Positions 16,518 through 24,000 of a stretch of DNA of 33,020 bases are shown one piece after another (the stretch's first letter is position 1; every line of letters begins with the position of its first letter). Position numbers and translations under genes: made by a program. The stretch covers positions 1 to 33,020 of the forward strand of contig JAGRBY010000011.1 of NCBI GenBank assembly GCA_020433835.1, in the 5' to 3' direction. The stretch is from Anaerolineae bacterium. Its GTDB lineage: Bacteria > Chloroflexota > Anaerolineae > 4572-78 > J111. Below the pieces are notes generated by a model. That model searched no databases. It saw nothing but the letters and a program-made list of their open reading frames with translations, and had not been told where the DNA came from.

Positions 16518-17315
16518 TTACAGCGGCCGAATTGCTTGCTGCAATTCGCTTATGAGATTGGGATGACCGGCAATGATGGGTTCCGGAGCTAATTCACCAT
16601 CCAAAAGCTCCAGATAATCGATGGGGCGGCCGGAAAGATAGCGCAACGTGCCGCCGGCTTCCTCTAAAATAGCTGCGCCGGCAACCAAATCCCACAAGCG
16701 AGCCTTTGGAATCAACGCAGCAGCGGCGGCACCTCGGGCAGTATAGACCAAACTGGCTCCCACACTACCTAAAGCGCGCATTCCAGGTACGTCCAAGTGA
16801 AATTTTCGATGGGTGCTGGCCGAGACAGCCAAAAAATCATTGGGACCCCAAACTGACTTTAGCTGTGGTGGGGGAACCGTTTCACCTATTAGATGGCTAT
16901 CAGGTTCACGTGTATACGTCATATCGTCGAGCAAGGGCATATAAAAACATCCAAAGTACGGTTTACCTTGCCGAAGTAACCCCACCGAAATCCCCCACCC
17001 CGGCAGCCCTTGCGAAAAAACAGCCGTACCATCGAGCGGATCAACAGCCCAAATATTCGGTCGGGATGGGTCGATAGGTTTTTGTTGGCTTTCTTCACCC
17101 ACAATCTGATCGTCAGGATACAGATCACTTATGTGGTCGATAAGATAACGCTCAATCTCAATATCAGCCTGAGTAATCAGCGTTTGATTAGACTTATAAC
17201 GGACCTCAGAGCGTTTGAAGTAATGGAGCGCTATCTTTCCGGCTTGCCGTATCCAGGACAAAACAGGTGATGCGGTTTGGTCATTACATTGCTGATTGAA
17301 GTAGGTGTACTGCAT
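16518..17315 (-). CDS. Inositol monophosphatase family protein
   Basis: 265 aa, the usual length for this family of Mg-dependent, Li-sensitive sugar- or nucleotide-phosphate phosphatases. Motifs in order: VGEES (about 73), WAVDPLDGTAVFSQG (about 88; WVIDPLDGTxNF in relatives), GWGISVGLL, and WDLVAGAAILEEAGG (about 208). These supply all the metal-binding Glu/Asp residues. The substrate could be inositol-1-phosphate, fructose-1,6-bisphosphate, PAP or another phosphate ester; sequence reading cannot decide. In the second motif Asn is replaced by Val (GTAVF), a minor change. GAGG about 5 bases before the ATG supports the start. It precedes the kinase-nSTAND-WD40 gene on the same strand, so the two may be co-expressed. 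Confidence 0.9.
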   Translation of the reverse strand: MQYTYFNQQCNDQTASPVLSWIRQAGKIALHYFKRSEVRYKSNQTLITQADIEIERYLIDHISDLYPDDQIVGEESQQKPIDPSRPNIWAVDPLDGTAVFSQGLPGWGISVGLLRQGKPYFGCFYMPLLDDMTYTREPDSHLIGETVPPPQLKSVWGPNDFLAVSASTHRKFHLDVPGMRALGSVGASLVYTARGAAAAALIPKARLWDLVAGAAILEEAGGTLRYLSGRPIDYLELLDGELAPEPIIAGHPNLISELQQAIRPL

Positions 17316-17465
17316 GATAACCTCTTGTTCTTGTGGTTTTATTCTTTACCAGTAGTTTATCCTGTTTTTGTCGAGAAATCCTGAGGAAATTTTGAGGATG
17401 GATTGAGTAAGAAGTAAGTAAGTAGTTTGCTATACTGGGAATGTATAATCAAATAGAGGCTACTC

Positions 17466-18887
17466 TTAGCCGGGTCGTCCCTCCGGGAAGAATCGGTATC
17501 CTCCCTGCGGTTTGCCACGCCAATTGATGATATAGCAGGGTTCGCCGGGGTTCGGTTCAATTTTTAGACGCAACTGACGAATCATTTGAAAGAGAGCGGT
17601 ATCGTCAACCCCTGCATAATTTTCCACATCAGACCAGCAGTTGGCAATGATTTCATCCTTCGTATGTTTTTTATAAGGCTTTCTTATCAAAAAATCGAGA
17701 GCATTATATTCAAGAGGGGTTAAGTCTTTTAGCCGCTTTGCTCCTTGGAAAATTTCATCGTGTTCGCTCTTCCAGATCCGACCTCGACTTTGCCCGCCCA
17801 TGTCAGCAACATAGCGTTCTAATAGCTCGCCAGACACATACCAGGCTCGCTCGATTGATGTGCATAGACCCTTCGTTTCTAACCGCTTCAAAACCCGGTA
17901 CTGTTGTGCGTTTAAAGCTTCCACGGCCTCTTTGAAAGATTTTGCCTGCGGGTTTGAGGTGCCCATTCGGAGGTGAAATTTATGGACATCAGATAGTGCA
18001 AGTTGTTCTTCCTGAGAAAGCGCATACCATATCTTGGCTAACCTATGTTGAATAGTAGGGTTAACCAAAAGGGACTCAAGCCATTCATCCATAGCAGGAC
18101 GATCTGACTCGGTAAGCCACCATTGGCAAACGGCCTTTAGTAGTGCTGGAAAGTGGCCTGTGAGAGTCAGGAATTTCGTTATCGCCTCATCAGTTGGGGA
18201 TACCGTCGCCGCATAAGTTTCTTGAAACACTAATTGGCGCGCATCACTTTCCGCCATGGCCCCAACCCAACAAATACGACTATCCAAAATTTCGTACATG
18301 TTTCCCAGAATACTGGGATCAGGCAAATAGGTCACCTGCTGAGGCATGCCGACAATATAACAGAGACTGTCTTTGAAATTGTCGCGCAGCGCTCGCAAGG
18401 CATTAATCATCTGGATAGTAGCATTATGACAAAAATCTTCAAAACGATTTAAGACTAAGACCACCTGCACCTGATGCCTCTGGCACAATTTCAAAACATC
18501 GTAAACCGCACTCTGTGAAACAAAAAAATCTTGTTCCCGTTGATGTTGTTCGTAAAGCGCGGTCACAGACGACTGTAATTCTGAGGGAAAAAGGTCGGTA
18601 ACACGAGCAAAAGCACGTAAAATAATACGATAGAAGGCAGAGAATTCATTGACGAGCAGGTCATTTAGCTCAACCGGTACAACTACAAATGACTGCGCTT
18701 GTTCAGGTAAATGGCTTCGAACGATTTCGGGCCGGTGGCAAAAAAAGCTCAACAAATTTGAACGACCACAACCCGGTAAGCCTACCACAGTGCCACTTTC
18801 ACCGGCCAGAATCCAATTGGCCAAAAGCTTAATCTCTTTGGTGCGGTAGGTATCTTCATAAATTCGTAAAGATCGTATTGCTGCCAA
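17466..18887 (-). CDS. P-loop ATPase-like protein with C-terminal OmpR-type winged helix, Walker A Lys replaced by Arg
   Basis: 473 aa. The start codon is TTG (18885-18887), supported by GGAGGT (18895-18900) at 7-base spacing. Residues about 15-250 resemble a STAND/AAA-type ATPase. The Walker A reads GLPGCGRSN (36-44), with Arg42 where Lys is almost always found, and the Walker B-like strand VVLVLNRFED has Asn147 in the usual Asp position. A helical middle region follows (LTGHFPALLKAVCQWW is typical of STAND-like ATPases). Residues about 389-470 are a trans_reg_C winged helix (LTPLEYNALDFLI ... GGYRFFPE). It is probably a DNA-binding regulator whose nucleotide site may bind without normal hydrolysis. 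It stands alone between two spacers, with its own promoter. Target genes unknown. Confidence 0.85.
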   Translation of the reverse strand: MAAIRSLRIYEDTYRTKEIKLLANWILAGESGTVVGLPGCGRSNLLSFFCHRPEIVRSHLPEQAQSFVVVPVELNDLLVNEFSAFYRIILRAFARVTDLFPSELQSSVTALYEQHQREQDFFVSQSAVYDVLKLCQRHQVQVVLVLNRFEDFCHNATIQMINALRALRDNFKDSLCYIVGMPQQVTYLPDPSILGNMYEILDSRICWVGAMAESDARQLVFQETYAATVSPTDEAITKFLTLTGHFPALLKAVCQWWLTESDRPAMDEWLESLLVNPTIQHRLAKIWYALSQEEQLALSDVHKFHLRMGTSNPQAKSFKEAVEALNAQQYRVLKRLETKGLCTSIERAWYVSGELLERYVADMGGQSRGRIWKSEHDEIFQGAKRLKDLTPLEYNALDFLIRKPYKKHTKDEIIANCWSDVENYAGVDDTALFQMIRQLRLKIEPNPGEPCYIINWRGKPQGGYRFFPEGRPG

Positions 18888-18918
18888 TATATTTACCTCC
18901 CAAAATATCTCGTCTCGT

Positions 18919-18947
18919 ATTCTAACATCAACCTCTTAACAATTCAA
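18919..18947 (-). promoter_or_regulatory. Sigma-70-like promoter of the ATPase/winged-helix gene
   Basis: On the minus strand TTGAAT (18942-18947) and TAGAAT (18919-18924) are separated by exactly 17 bases, matching 4/6 and 5/6 of the consensus. The -10 ends 31 bases before the TTG start, leaving room for the GGAGGT ribosome site. Housekeeping consensus in this phylum is assumed. Confidence 0.5.
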
Positions 18948-19080
18948 GCATTTTTGGCCTCAATCAGTATCAACTTAACAAATCGTTATCGTACACTTAG
19001 TAAAACCTCACCAATGTTCTTGTAAACTCAATGCTATCGCCCTTGCCAATTACGTAAGCCAGGTACAGTATCGATCTGTT

Positions 19081-19097
19081 ATGATCTACCAGATCGT
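19081..19097. promoter_or_regulatory. GATC-containing near-palindrome, possible operator
   Basis: ATGATCT-ACC-AGATCGT has 7-base arms with one mismatch around a 3-base centre. The right arm also pairs with CGATCTG at 19072-19078, so three copies of the GATCT/AGATC unit lie within 25 bases. It sits in the longest non-coding spacer of the right half, just upstream of a small plus-strand ORF. A binding site for a dimeric regulator is possible; function not shown. Confidence 0.35.
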
Positions 19098-19116
19098 GAT
19101 GGCCCAGGAGGGAGCG

Positions 19117-19221
19117 ATGGCCGAAGAGACCAGCTGTAAGGCAACGAAAGCAATTATTCAATATATGTTACGGTCCCTTAGCAAATTGTTCTACGAACTG
19201 CGTAAGCTCTACACTGTTTAA
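19117..19221 (+). CDS. Candidate 34-residue basic amphipathic peptide
   Basis: ATG 19117 is preceded by AGGAGGGAGCG, a strong ribosome site with 5-6 base spacing; an in-frame ATG also lies at 19099. The product (begins MAEETSCKATKAII, ends YELRKLYTV) has a basic helix with leucines and aromatic residues at regular spacing. I do not recognise it. It overlaps, in codon register and on the opposite strand, the small minus-strand ORF coupled to the FHA-lipase gene, so at most one of the two may be real. Low confidence. Confidence 0.28.
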   Translation: MAEETSCKATKAIIQYMLRSLSKLFYELRKLYTV

Positions 19222-19263
19222 ATCGGAGAGCGGTTTCACTGTAAATCCTTCATCGTGGTTCAT
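19168..19263 (-). CDS. Candidate 31-residue ORF coupled to the FHA-lipase gene (ATGA overlap), possibly a gene remnant
   Basis: Its ATG (19261-19263) overlaps the TGA stop of the FHA-lipase gene in an ATGA junction, the usual sign of translational coupling in operons. The product begins MNHDEGFTVKPLSDLNSV and ends VEQFAKGP. I do not recognise it. The frame stays open after the stop for about 55 more codons, so this may be the front of a longer gene broken by a stop codon. It competes with the antisense ORF on the other strand. Confidence 0.28.
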   Translation of the reverse strand: MNHDEGFTVKPLSDLNSVELTQFVEQFAKGP

Positions 19264-21005
19264 ATTCCAAGTTTAAACAACTCATAATTCAAGCGCATCA
19301 GCACATCCTGATCCACATAAAGCTGGTTGTGGTTTTGATGGACTGGATGAATCTCGGCCCCCTCCAAAATGGCGCTTTGGATGGGTACAGCACCATCGCC
19401 CTCTGAGGTCGAAACCATTTCTACATGCTGCCAGCGTCCCTGCTTGTCTCGTTTAATATTCAGCCTGGTGATCGTTGGCGTGCCATATCCAAAGACACAA
19501 GTCGTCGGGATGGTGGCTTGGCGGTTTAAGGCCTGAAAAAAATCGGCACCGGCTGCCAAGAAGGGCTGCCTATCTGGAGGCAGCCAATTGCCATCTTCAT
19601 AGGGAAAAAGCGGTTGGTTATGTTGATCAAAGAGGGTGGGGTAGATGGGCAACATCTGGTATACCACCGGTAATGAGGTAAAAAGATCCATCATTTTTTG
19701 CCCTAATGAACCACTAATAGCGGCCACAAAAGTATGGAAGCGGCTGAGGTTATCGGGCAGAATCATGAACAAGGCCCCAGGGAAGCCATAGTGTGGTCCG
19801 CCCATCAGGAACAACTTTTTAACCCGCCGGTCTCCACCCAAACAGTCCACATAGTAACGGCTGACCAAACAACCCAGACTATGGGCAATGATAACCGGCG
19901 GCGTCGCCGGTTGCCACTGCTCGACTGTTTCGGCCAACTTCTGGGCTGCGTGGCGGATATCATCCCGCCAGTCATAGGCAAATTCAAGCAGGTCTTGGCC
20001 TCGGGTGTAACCGAGAGCCTCTTGCAGATAGTCGCCAATCCGGCTGTAGGACTCCACCTGAACAACTTTTGGTATGACTACCACGTCGCTCACAATCCCT
20101 CTCGCCTCAAGCGGGTTATTCGGAGAAAATTCAAACTTTTCAGGATGGGTCAGAAGAGTATGTACATTGGGCCAGATTTGCTCTGAGCCTCGCCACAAGG
20201 CTGAGCCAAAGTTACCGGGGACGACAATGACCGGAGATCGCACTGTTTGGGGGGCCAACGCGGGTGGTTCGACCGGGGTAACATCCTTAAAGATGATCTG
20301 AGCGTGGCCAATATTCAAGGTGTCGGTATGGTGCAGGGTGTGCCCCTCGATCTGTTGTCGCCCCAGAAAGGTGCCGTTGGCGCTGCCCAGATCCCGGATG
20401 ATGAAAGCCGCCCCATCTCGCTCGATGCGGGCATGGTGACGGGACACTTTGGCGTGGTCAAGTACGATGTCATTGTCTTCACTGCGCCCCAGGCTCCAAC
20501 TGTCTTGCGCTTGCAGACGATGCACCCATGTTTGGGTAGGCGTGTGGATGACTAAGTGCGGAACACGTAGCAGCCGGTCTCGCAGGAAGTCTGGCTGGCC
20601 GGTTGGTCCGGTGGTCTCCGGCCCTTGGGCGATCTCATCGAGAAACTGATGCAGCAATTGCCGATCTGACGTTCCCGCCCGGGCTCGTTTGGGGCGATTG
20701 GCTGGGGATGCTGCCTCGAAACGTAGGTTACTGCGGCCCAACCGAATCAGGCAGCCTGACTGGAGCGTTACCCGTTCAATCCGCTCCTCCTCGACAAAGG
20801 TTCCGTTACCCGAGCCGACATCAATCAAGACACAACCCTGGTCACTGCACTCCAGCCGAGCATGCAAACGTGACACCTTTGGGTCGACTAGCACAATATC
20901 ATTGCTCTCATCCCGACCCAGCGTTAATTCAGAGACCGTCAAGGGGAAGACCTGCTCGGTGCCATCCGAAGTTATCAGGATTAAACGACCATAATTTGAC
21001 ATCAT
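19260..21005 (-). CDS. Tandem-FHA protein fused to LCAT-like alpha/beta hydrolase (lipase/acyltransferase)
   Basis: The frame opens at GTG 21011; ATG 21005 (5 bases after an AGG) or 21002 is more likely. FHA1 (about 5-100): LGRDESNDI, VSRLHA, GSGNGTFV. FHA2 (about 145-240): LGRSEDNDI, VSRHHA, GSANGTFL. Both have complete phosphothreonine-binding residues. From about 255 an alpha/beta hydrolase of the lecithin:cholesterol acyltransferase group follows: VIVVPGNFGSALW (lid/oxyanion region), FAYDWRDD, nucleophile elbow IIAHSLGC (Ser about 378), GDGAVPIQSA and a late His (VHQNHNQL). Such enzymes move or cleave acyl esters of lipids. No signal peptide, so it is cytoplasmic. It follows the PKS thioesterase gene after about 60 bases and may be co-transcribed; a role in handling the polyketide is only a guess. 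Confidence 0.88.
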   Translation of the reverse strand: MMSNYGRLILITSDGTEQVFPLTVSELTLGRDESNDIVLVDPKVSRLHARLECSDQGCVLIDVGSGNGTFVEEERIERVTLQSGCLIRLGRSNLRFEAASPANRPKRARAGTSDRQLLHQFLDEIAQGPETTGPTGQPDFLRDRLLRVPHLVIHTPTQTWVHRLQAQDSWSLGRSEDNDIVLDHAKVSRHHARIERDGAAFIIRDLGSANGTFLGRQQIEGHTLHHTDTLNIGHAQIIFKDVTPVEPPALAPQTVRSPVIVVPGNFGSALWRGSEQIWPNVHTLLTHPEKFEFSPNNPLEARGIVSDVVVIPKVVQVESYSRIGDYLQEALGYTRGQDLLEFAYDWRDDIRHAAQKLAETVEQWQPATPPVIIAHSLGCLVSRYYVDCLGGDRRVKKLFLMGGPHYGFPGALFMILPDNLSRFHTFVAAISGSLGQKMMDLFTSLPVVYQMLPIYPTLFDQHNQPLFPYEDGNWLPPDRQPFLAAGADFFQALNRQATIPTTCVFGYGTPTITRLNIKRDKQGRWQHVEMVSTSEGDGAVPIQSAILEGAEIHPVHQNHNQLYVDQDVLMRLNYELFKLGI

Positions 21006-21024
21006 AAACACCTACGAAAATCAA

Positions 21025-21054
21025 ATTGTAACATATCGGTCGATGAAAAAACAA
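21025..21054 (-). promoter_or_regulatory. Weak promoter before the FHA-lipase gene
   Basis: On the minus strand TTGTTT (21049-21054) and TACAAT (21025-21030) are 18 bases apart in the short gap after the PKS stop. The -10 is good, the -35 is poor. It would give a leader of only about 13 bases before ATG 21005. The gene may be read through from the PKS operon as well. Confidence 0.3.
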
Positions 21055-21067
21055 ACAGACGATTGTT

Positions 21068-24000
21068 TTATGCAATTTGTATCTGATCCAGGCAGGTTCG
21101 TAACTGACCGGCAAGAACCTGCACCTGGGGCTTTTTCATAAGATTGAGATGGTGACCAGGCACACTATGCACTACGACCCCTTGCTCGGCCAATTTGTTC
21201 CAACCCAGTGTCTGACTTGGATCATCTGGTCCCAACGATCTTTGAACCCGAAAAAGTGTGACCTGACCGAGATAGGGCTGTGGCTCATAGTTAGCCATCG
21301 CTTGCAGGCCAACCCTTAAAATATTGAAAATCCGGCGTGCGGTTGAGCGCGTCGAAGCCAACGAAAAGACCTCTTTCGCCATAGTCTGGCTCAGCCGCCA
21401 GCCGTTAACCGGGCGACCGGAGCTGGTTTCGTCTGTTGGGTCAGACGACCCGTTGGTAAAGTTCTGATGAAATGAGGCTTTGAGTTGAAAATAGTCATAG
21501 ACGTAGGGCCAGACATAGGGTCCGGCTTCGGTCACCAGGAATTTGCCAAAGGCCGCGCGGCCCATGTTCTGTGTATCTATCGGTGCAGGAACATCAAACA
21601 AGGCCAGTGAGGCCACCGCTTCGCCTGCCTGCTGAAGCTGCTGGGCCATCTCAAAGGCAATCAGGCCCCCCATAGACCAGCCACCCAAGAGGTAGGGCGG
21701 GCCTGGCTGAACCTGGCGCAGGGCCGTTAGATAATGGCCGGCCATCTCTTCAATTGAGGTGTGCGGCTGCTGATACAACCCCACTGCCTGGAAGCCATAG
21801 AAGGGTTGATCCGGCCCCATTTCAGCAGCCAATTCATAATAGGGATACACCATTCCAGCCCAGGGATGAACACAAAAGAAGGGGGGGCGCGTTCCCGTTG
21901 ATCGAATTGGTACCAGGCAGTTTGAGGCCAGATTCGACTTGTCCTTTTTATCTTTATGTATTTCAAGGCGCGTTTCTACCGGAATATGAGCCAGAGCCGC
22001 CTTGTTTGGCTCCCGTGAAAAAGGGGTTGGGGAAATATCAGGAGTGATACTTGCCCCATATTCTTGATCGATATGTCTGGTTAGAGCATGGATAGTTGGA
22101 TAGTTGAACAGGGTTTCGGTTTGCAGCCGAATCCCAAGTGCCCGATTGATGCCATTGATTAGCTTAATGCCCATAATCGAGTCAATACCGTACTCAGCCA
22201 GCGCGCGGTTCGGATCGAGCCGATCAACGGCCACTCCGGTCGAAACCATCACCTGCTCGAAAACCTTTTGTTCGATATAGCTTTCCGCCGCCCCGGCAGG
22301 CCGGCTGTTATCCTCAATTTCCGTCTTTGGCGTTGGTTTATGCACCGGTTTTGAGGATAGCAGACCTCGCGCTTTTGACGCATCGTCTCCCTCACGCCGG
22401 GCTACGATCACCCCCTGAGCCTGCTTATGATTATCCAGCGGTGATAGATCGAAAATGTTGATGTCCGTAAAACCCACTTCTTCCAGCAGCCGCTGCCACT
22501 GCCCAAAACTGAGAAGGGGCGTATGCTTGATCCGCCTCTCTTCATCTTCAAACAACCACCAGCCATCTAACAAACCGGCAGTTAAACAACTAAAGGTACT
22601 GAACAGAGTGACTTCATTTAGCACAAGCAATCCACCGGGCTTAAGCAAGGCTTTGAGATTTTGCAGGCTGTGCTGAATATTTTTGGTAGCATGGACCACA
22701 TTCGCACCCACAATAAGATCGGCCTGGCCCAGATCATAGCCCTGGCGCTCAGGTTTTGTTTCGATGTCCAGCAGACCAAACTTCAGCCAGGGATAGCGGA
22801 CGCCGAACCGGGTTTGACCATAGTTGGTAAATCCTTGCGAAATGTCGGTGTAGTGATATTCAAGGCTGTCGCCGTAGAGCTTAATAGCCTCTAGTACAAA
22901 GCCGGTGGTGCTGCCTGTCCCGGCCCCAATTTCAACGATGTTTATTTTCTGGCCAGCCGGCAGGGGGGGTTGGCGTTGTTCGATATCGCGCTTAACAGAC
23001 AATGCAACCAACCGATTGAAATAATCCGATACGGCTGTGCCCTTGTAAAGCCCTTCCATCAAGGTTGGCGAACCATTGGGAAACAAAATATCCGTGGCTG
23101 GTATCTGGCCCTGCACAATGTCCGGCAGCGATTGCGTACAGGTCTGGAGGAGAGTCAGGTAGAGCCGCAAGGTGGGATAGTCTTCTTGAAACCCTTCCTG
23201 TCGCTGTAGAACTGTTTGTAAGGCCTGCTGTATTTCCGGCTGCCCCAATCGGGCTGTGGTCTGGATTTTAGTTTTAATAAAGTTGATGTAGCCGCTTTGT
23301 TCCAGGAGGCTCATAAAGGCGTCAAAGAGCCGCCGATATTTGGGCAGAAAGTTCAGTTGCTGGATCAAATCCTGCCGGTGATAATGCTCACCGGCCTTTT
23401 GAAACACGCCCATCCGTTGAAATACCTGTAGCAGAGACAGTTGGGCCAGACTTTCCAGGGCCTCAAAGCCATCTAATTCATGTTTCAATGCCTGTTCATC
23501 AGGTGATAGGGCGCTGGATAGTGAGGCAATCCCTTGAACCGTTTCCGGCTGTTTGACACCCTCATCCTTTACTTCTGACACCCAATGTCGCTCTCTGGCG
23601 AAGGGGTAGGTGGGTAATGACATCCGGTGAGGAAGGGAGTGGGGATATAATAACCGCCAGTTAACATCGACGCCCGATACCCACAGTTGGGCAAGTTTAT
23701 GGAGTTCTTTATTCTTAATGATAATTTCGATAAAGGCCCGACCTGCTTCACCCTCAATTAAAAGATTTGATTGGAGTGGGGTTGCCCTTGTATTGCCCCG
23801 ATATAGAGGCTCAAATGGAGAGGCGTTCTGTTCAATCTGTCGTAACCGCTCTATCAATTCTTCGATGCGGGTTACCACAAAGGCCAGCCGCGCTTCCATC
23901 GCCTCTCGACCCACTTGCAAGGTGTAGACAAGACTGGCCAAAGAAAGTTCCGCTGGGGGGGGCGCTTGACGGTTGGACTCGCTTTTTGGTTTAAGTCCGG

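Noticed and set aside
17400..17440. AAGTAAGTAAGTAG microsatellite upstream of the IMPase gene
   Set aside because: Only three to four units of four bases; chance occurrence is likely and no phase-variation logic is visible.
21040..21070. Intrinsic terminator after the PKS gene (AAACA-loop-TGTTT plus T-run)
   Set aside because: Stem of five weak A/T-rich pairs is too unstable; read-through to the FHA-lipase gene is as likely.
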